The notes: a model not told the origin generated them from the letters alone. A stretch of 32,637 bases of DNA from Fuchsiella alkaliacetigena (GCF_023227765.1 NZ_JALKBZ010000032.1:1-32637), one strand, 5' to 3'. Shown: positions 7,940 to 15,548, counted from the first letter of the stretch. A program made the numbers and translations.

Positions 7940-8833
7940 TTAATCAAGTTGATTCATACTCTTAACCTTAGTAAATAACTCCTCCACCTCTGCTTCTTCA
8001 AAGCTATATACTTCTCCACAAAAATGACAGCGAATCTCCACCTGACCTTCCTGGGCTACTATCTCCTCTATTTCTTGCTGGCCTAAACTAACTAACAAGC
8101 TTTTAGTACGCTCTCGATCACACTTGCACTGGTAGGCAACTTCTCGCTCAGCCAAAACTCTGAATTTAAAACCAGTTAACACCTTCTCCAAAAGCTCTTC
8201 TGGACTTAAACCTTGGTCTATTAGTTTGCTTACAGATTTTATCTCGGCTAAGTTTTTCTCTAACTGTTCTATCGTTTCTTCACTGGCCTCCGGCAATAGT
8301 TGAATAATAAATCCTCCCGCAGCTTTTACAGAACAATCAGTATCTACCAAAACTCCTAAAGCAACTGCGGCAGGTGTCTGTTCAGACTTACTAAAATAAT
8401 AGGTGATATCTTCTCCAATCTCACCAGAAACCAACGGAACACTGCTTTCATATTCTTCTTTTAAGCCCATATTTTTATAAACAAAGAGCTCTCCTTCTCC
8501 GATAGCTCTAGCTACATCCAACTTCCCAGCTTGATTGGTTATAAAGTCTACTTCTGGATTGGCAACATAACCTCTCACTTCTCCGTAATGGTTGGCTTCA
8601 GCAATTATCTTTTGCAAGGGCCCGTCTCCAATAATCTTCAATCCTGTTTCATGCCCAGTTTTAACCATAGAACCCATCAATAAGGCAGCACTTAAAGCTC
8701 TGCCCAAAGCTGCCGTCGCCACTGGAGTAGTAGCATGTGCTTGTTGAGCATTACTAACAACCTGAGTTGAATTAACGGCTAGGGCCCTAATCTCTTTATT
8801 AGTAGTCATCACCCTAATTAAATAATCCTTCAA
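7940..8833 (-). CDS. hslO: Hsp33 redox-regulated chaperone
   Basis: A cytosolic holdase chaperone switched on by oxidative stress. The 297-residue length fits. The C-terminal redox switch is complete: C236-x-C238 and C269-x2-C272 (CKC ... CHFC) bind zinc when reduced and form disulfides with oxidation, exposing the client-binding surface. The N terminus (DYLIRVMTTNKEIRA) and the GDGPL motif near residue 70 are typical. The start codon is TTG, 8 bases after AAAGGAGG; the next ATG (codon 9) would remove conserved sequence. It lies 14 bases downstream of the site-2 protease gene on the same strand and is probably cotranscribed with it. Confidence 0.95.
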   Translation of the reverse strand: MKDYLIRVMTTNKEIRALAVNSTQVVSNAQQAHATTPVATAALGRALSAALLMGSMVKTGHETGLKIIGDGPLQKIIAEANHYGEVRGYVANPEVDFITNQAGKLDVARAIGEGELFVYKNMGLKEEYESSVPLVSGEIGEDITYYFSKSEQTPAAVALGVLVDTDCSVKAAGGFIIQLLPEASEETIEQLEKNLAEIKSVSKLIDQGLSPEELLEKVLTGFKFRVLAEREVAYQCKCDRERTKSLLVSLGQQEIEEIVAQEGQVEIRCHFCGEVYSFEEAEVEELFTKVKSMNQLD

Positions 8834-8847
8834 TCTTGATTCCTCCT

Positions 8848-9966
8848 TTAGCTAATCTTTTTCTCTTTTAACGTCTTCAGTCGATAAGCCTTCATAATAT
8901 CCGACCTAGTCAAAATTCCCTTTAACTCTCCCTCATCCATTACCATCAATCGACCGATATCGGCCTGAGATAGCTTCTTAAAAGCCTCATAAAGCGCCTC
9001 TTCAGGCTCCACTACAATAACCTCACAGGTCATAATCTCCTCCACTTCTCTCTCTTGCTGTTCCTCTTTAGGCACAGCCTCAATATCCTCTAAAGTTACA
9101 CAACCCATTAAGCTTCCCCCTTCATCTACCACAGGATATCCAAAGTGCCTTTCCTGTAACATCTTCTCCATCAACTCCTGCACCTTCATCTCTGCTGGCA
9201 CTGTAGAAACTTTACTGCTCATTAAATCAGCCACTGTAAAGTCCAAAAAAGTATCCTTAATTACATTTAATTGATACTCCTGTGAAGCCCCAATATAAAT
9301 AAAGAAAGCAATTAAAATTATCAAAATTCGTCCCGCCATTAATCCATAAAATCCAAACAGAAAAGCAAAAAACTTACCGATATCGGTAGCAATCTTAGTA
9401 GCACGCAGATAAGATGTTTTTCTAGCAATTAAAGATCTTAAAATCCTACCTCCATCGGATGGAAAGGCTGGTAAGAGATTAAATAAGGCCAAAAATATAT
9501 TCATAAAACCCAAATAATACATTATCAACTCTAGATCGGCAATTAAAAACCCAGCTAAGAACCCTACCAAAAATAATAATAAAAATCCTAATACTAGGCT
9601 GAACAGCGGGCCCGCAAAAGCCATCCAAACTTCATCTTGAGGCTCTTCAAACTCATCTTCCATCTGAGCCACCCCACCCAAAAGCATTAACGTAATATCT
9701 CTAATCTCAATTCCTCTACTACGAGCTACAAAAGAATGAGCCAACTCATGTAAGGCCACGCTAACAAAAAGTAAAATAGCCAGTATTAAACCCAACCAAT
9801 AAGGATTTAAAGATAGACTAGCAGTAGCAACGCCAGCCACCTCAGCAATAGCTCCAATATTATTGCCGATAGTAACTGCAAAAAAAGGTAAAATCAATAA
9901 AAAGCTGATATGTAATCTAATCGGAATCCCCGAGATCTTCATTATAGTAACTGAATTCTTAAACAT
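8848..9966 (-). CDS. Site-2 protease (M50) with two CBS domains
   Basis: A 372-residue intramembrane zinc protease. Zinc ligands are H73 and H77 in HELAH (with E74 catalytic) and D171 in LPAFPSDGG. Five or six hydrophobic segments fill residues 15-230, and two CBS domains follow (about 243-365). CBS domains usually bind adenine nucleotides, so activity may track cell energy. Relatives include SpoIVFB, which processes pro-sigma-K in sporulation, and RseP/RasP-type enzymes, which cut anti-sigma factors. The CBS-containing layout matches the S2P/SpoIVFB-like subfamily. GGGGAGGT precedes the ATG. The target is not evident; no sigma or anti-sigma gene is nearby. Confidence 0.92.
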   Translation of the reverse strand: MFKNSVTIMKISGIPIRLHISFLLILPFFAVTIGNNIGAIAEVAGVATASLSLNPYWLGLILAILLFVSVALHELAHSFVARSRGIEIRDITLMLLGGVAQMEDEFEEPQDEVWMAFAGPLFSLVLGFLLLFLVGFLAGFLIADLELIMYYLGFMNIFLALFNLLPAFPSDGGRILRSLIARKTSYLRATKIATDIGKFFAFLFGFYGLMAGRILIILIAFFIYIGASQEYQLNVIKDTFLDFTVADLMSSKVSTVPAEMKVQELMEKMLQERHFGYPVVDEGGSLMGCVTLEDIEAVPKEEQQEREVEEIMTCEVIVVEPEEALYEAFKKLSQADIGRLMVMDEGELKGILTRSDIMKAYRLKTLKEKKIS

Positions 9967-10077
9967 TTATCTACTACCTCCCCAGTCATAAAGAATTTTT
10001 TATATTATTTCCAAGACAAATCTTAACTATTAAGTTACCCATCACCACGCCACCCACCTTCAAAATTAAAAAGATAA

Positions 10078-10100
10078 GACCAGCTATTCTCAAGCTGGCC
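10078..10100 (-). terminator. Intrinsic terminator after the small two-gene operon
   Basis: An 8-bp stem (10078-10085 with 10093-10100, one G-T pair) with a 7-base loop is followed in the minus direction by TTATCTTTTTAATTTTG. It lies 25 bases past the stop of the 65-codon gene. Confidence 0.75.
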
Positions 10101-10125
10101 GCTTTACTTATCTAAAGCAATAGTA

Positions 10126-10323
10126 TTAACCCTTCTTTTCTTCTTTAATAGCTTGGTCAGCCTCATTAACAGCTTCTACGAAAGCCTCCCATTCATCAGC
10201 TAAAAAAGCACAACTAGCTGATACATCCTCTGAAGCCACTAATAAACCAATCTCCTCACCTTCAGTCTGAACCCCAATAGTCAGTTTCTCTCCAATCTTC
10301 CTTTCTTCAATAATACTCTCCAT
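10126..10323 (-). CDS. Small acidic hypothetical protein (65 aa)
   Basis: I do not recognise this protein. It is 65 residues, acidic (many Glu), with a beta-like N-terminal half (KLTIGVQTEGEEIGLLVAS) and a helical C-terminal half (EWEAFVEAVNEADQAIKEE). No signal peptide or membrane segment is seen. The gene has a strong ribosome site (AAGGAGG, 7 bases before ATG) that overlaps the end of the 48-codon gene upstream, and a terminator follows. Codon use looks like its neighbours. The tight two-gene arrangement with good translation signals makes it very likely a real gene. Confidence 0.75.
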   Translation of the reverse strand: MESIIEERKIGEKLTIGVQTEGEEIGLLVASEDVSASCAFLADEWEAFVEAVNEADQAIKEEKKG

Positions 10324-10336
10324 AAATTTTCCTCCT

Positions 10337-10483
10337 TTACTTCATTAACTTATTAATCAGTTTACGACCAATAACCTTATTCTTAGCCCTTTTAGCTACT
10401 CGCTTCGAATCACCGCTAGATAAAGTCTCAATATCGTTAGCAGTTCTAGCTAATTTATAAAGAAAACTAACCAACTTTTTCAT
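10337..10483 (-). CDS. Small basic hypothetical protein (48 aa)
   Basis: A short gene, easily missed. The ATG at 10481-10483 follows a textbook AGGAGGT by 6 bases, and the frame runs 48 codons to TAA at 10337-10339. The product is strongly basic: a hydrophobic/aromatic start (MKKLVSFLYKLARTAND), then a Lys/Arg-rich helix (KRVAKRAKNKVIGRK). I have an unverified memory of similar tiny basic proteins in clostridial and phage genomes. The stop is 13 bases before the start of the 65-codon acidic gene, so the two are surely cotranscribed. A basic and an acidic partner may interact. Function unknown. Confidence 0.75.
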   Translation of the reverse strand: MKKLVSFLYKLARTANDIETLSSGDSKRVAKRAKNKVIGRKLINKLMK

Positions 10484-10698
10484 AAAAGCACCTCCTAATT
10501 TAAAGAGGGCTAGAATTAATCCAGTCCTCCAAACTGCTTAATCTCAACCCTTATTTTAATGGATTTTAAAATGTTACTTTAAGCAGCTACTCTACCGTTT
10601 CAATCCTTGTTTTAAATAGAATCTAAGTAGTAGAGATTTTACTCTTTATCTATATTATTATGCTTAGACTATATTTTTCCTGCTTGAAATTAAAAATT
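10484..10698. other. Upstream region of the small operon
   Basis: No gene is seen. It holds the upstream region of the 48- and 65-codon genes and two CRISPR-repeat-like sequences, described separately. Confidence 0.4.
10542..10626 (-). repeat. Two degenerate CRISPR-repeat-like sequences
   Basis: Read on the minus strand, 10626-10597 ends in AACAAGGATTGAAAC, and 10571-10542 contains ATCCATTAAAATAAGGGTTG. They align over about 25 bases with several differences and share the AAGGATTGAAAC-type end common in type I and III CRISPR repeats. The gap between them is about 25 bases, shorter than usual spacers. This may be the remnant of a small array or a chance match. No leader, further repeats or cas operon are seen here; an orphan Csx1-like gene lies about 1.3 kb away. 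Confidence 0.3.
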
Positions 10699-11325
10699 TT
10701 AATCTAACACTGCTTTAGCTTCATCACCAACTCGGCTGTAGTAATAAACTGCCCTAAACCGACTTCCAGTTTTATAGTAGCTAATAGCTAATAATAAAGT
10801 AGTATAATCATTTCTATTTTCTACTTTACTCAGTATCTCTCGAGCTTGCTCATATTCTCCCATTTCTCCATAAGCCAAAGCTTTATAGTTATATAGGTTA
10901 GCATTATCAGCATCCAACTCAATAGCCCGCTTAAAATACTCTGCTGAGCGAGAATATCTTTCATCTAAGTAGTATAAAAAGGCTAAATGATTTAAATTTT
11001 TGAGCTGCTCAAACTCTCCCCCATTTAAATTGTTGTAAGCGGTAAGCGTTAAACTGCTCCATTCATCCAAAGTAATATTCTTAAATGAATCAAACTTTTC
11101 TTGACCAGCTTTAATATCGCCTAAATTACCATAAGCAACACCTAAGTAAAACTTTAACTTTAAGTTATCAGTCGCCTCTTTTAATAAATCCTGATTCTTC
11201 TTAACCTCGCTTTCCCACTCTGCTACAAAGGCAGAAGTTCCTGCGGAATATGAAGCTTTTGAAGTTAAAAACAAAAGACATAAACTAAATAACAAAGCAA
11301 TAGCTATCAACCGCTTACTAATCAT
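10699..11325 (-). CDS. Secreted TPR-repeat protein
   Basis: A 208-residue exported protein. Residues 1-28 are a signal peptide (Lys/Arg start, hydrophobic core, cleavage near SYSAG). The rest is alpha-helical with tetratricopeptide repeats: LAFLYYLDERYSRSAEYFKRAIELD (about 114-138) followed by NLYNYKALAYGEMGEYEQAREIL are the clearest, with weaker units before and after. TPR arrays act as protein-binding scaffolds, here outside the cytoplasmic membrane. GGGGGAAG precedes the ATG. The lipoprotein gene lies 76 bases upstream on the same strand, and the pair may be one transcript with the Csx1-like gene. The partner is unknown. Confidence 0.82.
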   Translation of the reverse strand: MISKRLIAIALLFSLCLLFLTSKASYSAGTSAFVAEWESEVKKNQDLLKEATDNLKLKFYLGVAYGNLGDIKAGQEKFDSFKNITLDEWSSLTLTAYNNLNGGEFEQLKNLNHLAFLYYLDERYSRSAEYFKRAIELDADNANLYNYKALAYGEMGEYEQAREILSKVENRNDYTTLLLAISYYKTGSRFRAVYYYSRVGDEAKAVLD

Positions 11326-11401
11326 TTGTCTTCCCCCTTAGCTACTCAATTACTAAATTAGCAAATCTAATATGTTTTTATTATTTCTGTCTTATCTTTA
11401 A

Positions 11402-11851
11402 CTATTCTACCGTTTCCATTATCTCAGCTTTAATTCTAAACTTGCTCTTAGCTCCATACTGATCTACTTTCTCTCCTACCTCCAGCCTACCTACTACTCG
11501 CTGTAAATCTCTAGAAAAACGAAAGCCCTGTTCTGAGGGAAAGTAAACTTGAACTACAGTAAAGTAATTAACCTCTTCTCCTTCACAAAAAGGACATGCT
11601 ACTCCCGGGTTAGCGGTTAAATAAAAATAATCTACATCTAAAGGGGTTAAAGTAGACATATAACCCTCCATCTCCACCACTTCTCCATCCAACTTTTTTA
11701 TTTCCTCAGCAATATCATACTCCTGTTCATCTACTTCCCGGGCCAGTTCCTCAAAACTTACAGAGGTCCCTGTTAACTCTTCACCTCCACAAGCAGTAAG
11801 CATTAAAATAAGTAACAGTAAAATAATAACTTTTAAGTAGTTTTTGAGCAT
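11402..11851 (-). CDS. Small lipoprotein with CxxC motif
   Basis: A 149-residue lipoprotein with lipobox LTAC (C21) after a very hydrophobic signal. The mature part contains VVEMEGYMSTLTPLD (about 58-72), a short motif V-A-C86-P-F-C89, and beta strands to the end (RVVGRLEVGEKVDQYG), which suggests a small OB-like barrel. The CPFC pair could bind metal or be redox active; only these two cysteines are near each other, and the rest of a thioredoxin fold is not seen. The gene lies 39 bases downstream of the Csx1-like gene and 76 upstream of the TPR gene. Function unknown. Confidence 0.7.
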   Translation of the reverse strand: MLKNYLKVIILLLLILMLTACGGEELTGTSVSFEELAREVDEQEYDIAEEIKKLDGEVVEMEGYMSTLTPLDVDYFYLTANPGVACPFCEGEEVNYFTVVQVYFPSEQGFRFSRDLQRVVGRLEVGEKVDQYGAKSKFRIKAEIMETVE

Positions 11852-11890
11852 AAATTTAACAGTCTCCTTAGTTTAAACTAGAATCTATTC

Positions 11891-13255
11891 CTATTTTTTC
11901 TGAAGTCTCTTTAGATCCTTTGATATAATTTTTTTAACATCCTCTATATATTCACCGAGATACTTTTTAAGACCTTGCGCATCCTCACTATTTCTCTTCA
12001 TTCCTAACCGGTCAATATCCTGCTTCGATTTTAAAAACTTACTATATAAACGAGGAAAGTCAGGATATTTTTTATCAACTACTGCTAATACCTGCTCAAA
12101 AACCTCCCTATCATTCATAATTCCTACCGGAGTTAACTGATAACCCTCTCGCCAAGCCTGAAACTTTTTATGTAAATACTTCAAGGTTTCTTTTATATCT
12201 TCTCTAACCTCTTCATCATTGTGATTATAGCCAATTTCTTTACTTACTATCGTAACTAAGTTTTCTGTTAAGAGAGTCCAACCTTGTTGAATAAAGTTAT
12301 GCTCTAAACACCAGTCCAAAATTTGAAAGTAATTCTGTAACTCGGTTCCATTATTCATAGCAAGACCATTTAGCTTAAACTTGAGCTTACTAAGCAGCCT
12401 TATATAAGGCAGTAGTTGTTGATTATTTAGATTAAATTTATCATCGAACTTAGCCAACTGTTTAGCTACAGATAGCGCCGCATCATTTAACTCCCGACCT
12501 CGACATGATTTCAATTTCAAATCAAAATCCTTTAAGACCTTCAACAGTTGCTCTAAATCCTGAAAAAAATTATCTTTATCCTCAGTAATTACTGCTAATC
12601 TTTCCTGGTCAACACTAAAAATCTCCTCTAATTCTTTGAAACTACCGGTAGTGCAAAAATTATCTACAGCTTTAGTCCATTCATCGAGATAGTTTAGAGC
12701 AGTTAAGTCTAAAAATGAAGGACCTAAACCTGTTTTAGGTAGTTTATCGAGCTTCTGTTGAACTTCTAAATCATCCATTAAAGCTAAAGCAAACTCTATA
12801 CTGTTAATTTTAATATCTTTTAAAACCTTAAGATAGTTCAAAGCATTCATGATTAATAATGATTGATAATTAGTTGCACAAGTCAAGTCTAAATAGATCT
12901 CATCTCCCATAGCTACTTCCTCTACTAAACTATTAAAAAGCTGCCAAAGTTTATCCTCAGTATAACCTTTGGAAACTTCCATAACCTTATAATTAAAACT
13001 TAACTCCTCTTTCTCTTTGATTTTTTCCAAAGTCTCCTGCAAACCTAGTTTATAACTATCAACATTATCCTTTGAAGCAGACCTATTAAACTCAATAGCC
13101 TTTCCAGTAGCTAAAACTAATACTTCATCGATTTGCTGCTGATATTTTTTTATAAAGATTTCTTGAATATAGTTGCAGTTTCTAATCCCTTCACAATTAC
13201 AAGTTTTAAAGTCATTACTTCCCAAAACTGTTATTAACCTTCTTGTCCTCGTCAT
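11891..13255 (-). CDS. Orphan Csx1-like CARF protein (TM1812 type) with degenerate HEPN motif
   Basis: A 454-residue protein that fits the Csx1/TM1812 family of type III CRISPR ancillary proteins, which bind cyclic oligoadenylate through a CARF domain and cut RNA through a C-terminal HEPN domain. Family signs are the N-terminal RRLITVLGSNDF, ELSFNYKVMEVSKGYTEDKL before the long helix, GDEIYLDLTCATNYQS at 117-132 (the place of the usual D-I/V-T-H-G-F-R-S), FLDLTALNYLDEWTKAVDNF (181-200), and LEHNFIQQGWTLLTENL (317-333). The usual HEPN motif (R-N-x3-H) appears as R421-N422-S-E-D-A426, so the catalytic His is replaced. The CARF motif is also altered (C and A for H and G). It has no cas10 or other cas gene within the window. 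AGGAGGT precedes the ATG, and an inverted repeat TTGTTG-N9-CAACAA lies at 13287-13307. Family assignment is from memory of motifs. Confidence 0.7.
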   Translation of the reverse strand: MTRTRRLITVLGSNDFKTCNCEGIRNCNYIQEIFIKKYQQQIDEVLVLATGKAIEFNRSASKDNVDSYKLGLQETLEKIKEKEELSFNYKVMEVSKGYTEDKLWQLFNSLVEEVAMGDEIYLDLTCATNYQSLLIMNALNYLKVLKDIKINSIEFALALMDDLEVQQKLDKLPKTGLGPSFLDLTALNYLDEWTKAVDNFCTTGSFKELEEIFSVDQERLAVITEDKDNFFQDLEQLLKVLKDFDLKLKSCRGRELNDAALSVAKQLAKFDDKFNLNNQQLLPYIRLLSKLKFKLNGLAMNNGTELQNYFQILDWCLEHNFIQQGWTLLTENLVTIVSKEIGYNHNDEEVREDIKETLKYLHKKFQAWREGYQLTPVGIMNDREVFEQVLAVVDKKYPDFPRLYSKFLKSKQDIDRLGMKRNSEDAQGLKKYLGEYIEDVKKIISKDLKRLQKK

Positions 13256-13431
13256 CCACTTAACCTCCTACTACATTAATATCAAGTTGTTGAATAAAAC
13301 ACAACAAAATCAGCATTCAGTTACTCTATAGCAAATATTAAATTGCTTTTATACTTAGTCTATAAGCCTCCGGTGAAATAATTACAACTATAATTTAACC
13401 TTCAACGATCAGAAAAACATTTCCTGCAAAT

Positions 13432-13462
13432 ATCATAAATTTTTGATTTTTTAATTTGTCAA
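13432..13462 (-). promoter_or_regulatory. Possible promoter of the Csx1-like transcript
   Basis: On the minus strand a perfect TTGACA (13457-13462) is followed by TATGAT (13432-13437) at a 19-base spacing, which is long. It would leave a leader of about 170 bases before the csx1-like start. Confidence 0.35.
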
Positions 13463-13477
13463 GTTATAACAAAAAAC

Positions 13478-13501
13478 AATGGGGCCCATATGGGCCCCAT
13501 T
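13478..13501 (-). terminator. Palindromic terminator after the CotF-like gene
   Basis: A perfect 24-base palindrome with GC-rich arms (two GGGCCC sites flanking CATATG) is followed in the minus direction by GTTTTTTGTTATAAC. It begins 6 bases past the stop of the coat-protein gene. Confidence 0.85.
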
Positions 13502-13507
13502 AAAAGC

Positions 13508-14020
13508 TTAATTATTAGCTGGATTAACAGTTTTCCAACCCTTTTGATTCATCATTTCAAATAGCTGTTGTTTATGCTGATGTTCCTCCTGTTGAATATG
13601 TTCTAAAGCTTGCATTACCTCTTGATTAGCAGACTCTAAAACAGAATTATCATAGGAATTAGAAACATATTTTTCAGTCATTAAGGCATCCTGTAATAGC
13701 TGACGATCAGAAAGACTATCGCTATTTTGAGCATTCTTAGCTTCCATGGCAGCATTAGCAACTTCCATCTCATTCTTTTGCTGTTGGGCCGTATTTAAGT
13801 TCAACTGTTGACTTTGCTGTTGTTGATTCTGCTGCTTGCCATTAAGTAAATCATTTAAAGTCTGAGCATGCTGGCGCTCTTTATCGGCTAAATTATTAAA
13901 TAAATCAGCTACCTCCTGATCTTGAGCTTGATTAGCATAAGCTTGATACTTTTGAATACAGATCTCTTCGGCTGTTATATTCTCTTTAATTTGGCTCTTT
14001 TCTTTAGCTGTTAGTTGCAT
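13508..14020 (-). CDS. CotF-like spore coat / ferritin-fold protein
   Basis: A 170-residue protein of the spore coat CotF-like family. The N-terminal half (about 8-58) is a ferritin-like helical hairpin (EEICIQKYQAYANQA ... DKERQHAQTLNDLL). A Gln-rich linker follows (about 62-85). The C-terminal half (about 103-170) matches CotF: RQLLQDALMTEKYVSNSYD, then HIQQEEHQHKQQLFEMMNQKGW with the closing GW and Val. The ExxH pairs look like ferritin ligands but need not bind iron. AGGAGGG precedes the ATG. Coat proteins of this family are made in the mother cell; no sigma-E or sigma-K promoter was identified. The call is good for the family, moderate for a coat role. Confidence 0.82.
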   Translation of the reverse strand: MQLTAKEKSQIKENITAEEICIQKYQAYANQAQDQEVADLFNNLADKERQHAQTLNDLLNGKQQNQQQQSQQLNLNTAQQQKNEMEVANAAMEAKNAQNSDSLSDRQLLQDALMTEKYVSNSYDNSVLESANQEVMQALEHIQQEEHQHKQQLFEMMNQKGWKTVNPANN

Positions 14021-14104
14021 CTAAACCCTCCTAGGTGATATTTATCTTTATTATTCCTAGGCTCGACCAAAGTATTCACATTCTCAAAGGTCATAGGATG
14101 TAGA

Positions 14105-14723
14105 GATGAAGCATCAACCGAATTAACAGACGGCGAATATGTAGGTTATTCAACAGCTAGCTCTAGAGGCTATGTAGAAGCTATAGTTACAGTTGAAAGT
14201 GATGACATTATCAATGTAGATCTGATAGAATACCAACCTGAGCCAGGAGCAGCCAAGGACGAAGATTATGGATTCGATGCTTGGCACGAAGCTATGGAAT
14301 TACTACCTAACAGCTTTATAGAAGCTAATAGTGCTCAAGTAGATATTGTTTCCGGTGCTACTAGCACAAGCAATATGGCTATTGAAGCAGTAGATATGGC
14401 ACTTCAAAAAGCACAGGGAGTAACAAAGTTTGAAGGAACTTATTTAGGATTTAGTGAAAAAAGTGAACGAGGTAACCATGGCGTAGCCTGGGTTACAGTA
14501 AAAGATGGGGAAATTACTGAGATTGAACTCAAGAAAGCTGCCGAAGGAGAGGTATAAAGGTGATGATTATGATTTTGAACCACATCATGAAGCTAAAGAA
14601 GAACTGGCAGCAGCTTTTGTAGAAGCTAACAGTGCTGAAGTAGATATTTATGCTGGAGCCACTAGCACAAGTAACATGGCCAAGGAAGCTGTAGCCTTAG
14701 CTTTAGAAAAAGCTGGACTATAG
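14105..14723 (+). pseudogene. Decayed FMN-binding-domain protein (5' truncated, frameshifted)
   Basis: Two FMN-binding domains are readable in succession. The first (14105-14440) contains DGEYVGYSTASSRGYVEAIV and ends with SGATSTSNMAIEAV. The second (14440-14723) begins GTYLGFSEKSERGNHGVAWV, changes frame near 14545-14557 (stop TAA at 14555-14557; the other frame continues YKGDDYDFEPHHEA), and ends AGATSTSNMAKEAVALALEKAGL. The GAT(S/T)TS block is the flavin phosphate-binding motif seen in NqrC/RnfG-like and related secreted electron carriers. No start codon, signal peptide or ribosome site precedes the first domain; the frame is open back to a stop at 14036-14038. Loss of the 5' end plus the +1 shift make it a pseudogene unless the shift is a sequencing error. 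A terminator follows. Confidence 0.75.
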
Positions 14724-14734
14724 AATTAACATTA

Positions 14735-14765
14735 AAAGACTGGCTTTTAGGTAAAGCCAGTCTTT
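14735..14765 (+). terminator. Intrinsic terminator after the FMN-binding pseudogene
   Basis: A perfect 13-bp stem (14735-14747 with 14753-14765) with a 5-base loop is followed by TTCTCTCTTT. It marks the plus-strand 3' end of the decayed gene. Confidence 0.85.
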
Positions 14766-15138
14766 TTCTCTCTTTATATAATCAATTAAGCCATCCGTGA
14801 AATTTTATCCTAAATAGTAGCTGCAATAACTACTGCTAACAAACTTTCACGGATTATATATGGAATCTGGAAAAACAATGAACCGTTTAGGGTAAGTAAC
14901 ATAGCAATATATACTTGTTAAAAGTTTACAAAAAGTAAGCTTAGTTTTACCTGTCTTTTTTAGCCACTAAAATAATTTGAACTTTTTCTTGACATCTATT
15001 AGCTGATTTATGTGAAGTTTTGCCGTGCATTTTTAATGAGCATCTTAGAATTATTTCTTCTACACTATATAACTCCTCTTTTAACTTTCATTACATTAAT
15101 TCCAACATTTAAACTACTATCAAATTTGAATAGTCTAC
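14766..15138. other. Gene-free region between pseudogene and toxin-antitoxin pair
   Basis: No coding frame with a ribosome site is visible on either strand. It holds the nested inverted repeat at 14793-14854 (separate entry); the rest is plain AT-rich sequence. Confidence 0.5.
14793..14854. repeat. Nested inverted repeat
   Basis: Outer arms ATCCGTGAAA (14793-14802) and TTTCACGGAT (14845-14854) pair perfectly over 10 bp. Inside them AGTAG (14816-14820) pairs with CTACT (14830-14834). There is no T-tract, so it is not a typical terminator. It could be a small structured RNA, a protein site or the end of a mobile element. Confidence 0.5.
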
Positions 15139-15167
15139 TTGTCATCATAACATATATGTGATATGAT
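15139..15167 (+). promoter_or_regulatory. Promoter and possible operator of the higBA-like pair
   Basis: TTGTCA (15139-15144), a 17-base spacer and TATGAT (15162-15167). The spacer contains the palindrome ACATATATGT (15150-15159), placed where an XRE antitoxin repressor could bind and block polymerase. Confidence 0.7.
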
Positions 15168-15195
15168 AAGTGTGTAATCTAACTGGAGTGATAGC

Positions 15196-15546
15196 ATGTA
15201 CAAAATAAAATATTATCTGGAAGATGGTCAATCTCCCGTTGTTAACTTTATCAAAGAACAATCACCAAAAGAACAGGCTAAAATTTTAAGAGAAATAGAC
15301 CTACTTGAAGAATTTGGTCTTTCTCTAGGAATGCCACATATTAAAAAGCTTAAAGGTTATAATGATTTATGGGAATTACGTATAAAACATAGCTCTAATA
15401 TTTTTCGAATCTTCTTTTTAAACTATAAAAATGGAATTCTCGTCCTACTACATGGCTTCCAAAAAAAATCAAATAAAACACCAAAACGAGAAATAAATAA
15501 AGCTTTAAATAGAATCAAAATTATTAATAAAAAGAGAGGTGAATAA
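15196..15546 (+). CDS. higB: RelE/HigB-like toxin (phage Gp49-like)
   Basis: A 116-residue protein of the RelE/ParE superfamily, phage-derived Gp49-like (HigB) type. Such toxins are ribosome-dependent mRNA interferases. Family features are YKIKYYLEDGQSPVVNFI at the start, KEQAKILREIDLLEEFG, PHIKKLKGYNDLWELRIKHSSNIFRIFF in the middle, and LLHGFQKKSNKTPKREI with its basic residues near the C terminus. Arg and Lys positions expected for RNA cleavage are present, so it looks active. GGAG lies 7 bases before the ATG. The antitoxin gene starts 2 bases after its stop. The toxin-first order is the HigBA pattern. Confidence 0.9.
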   Translation: MYKIKYYLEDGQSPVVNFIKEQSPKEQAKILREIDLLEEFGLSLGMPHIKKLKGYNDLWELRIKHSSNIFRIFFLNYKNGILVLLHGFQKKSNKTPKREINKALNRIKIINKKRGE

Positions 15547-15548
15547 TT

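Noticed and set aside
10542-10626. A functional CRISPR array
   Set aside because: Only two dissimilar repeats with a short gap and no cas genes or leader, so at most a remnant.
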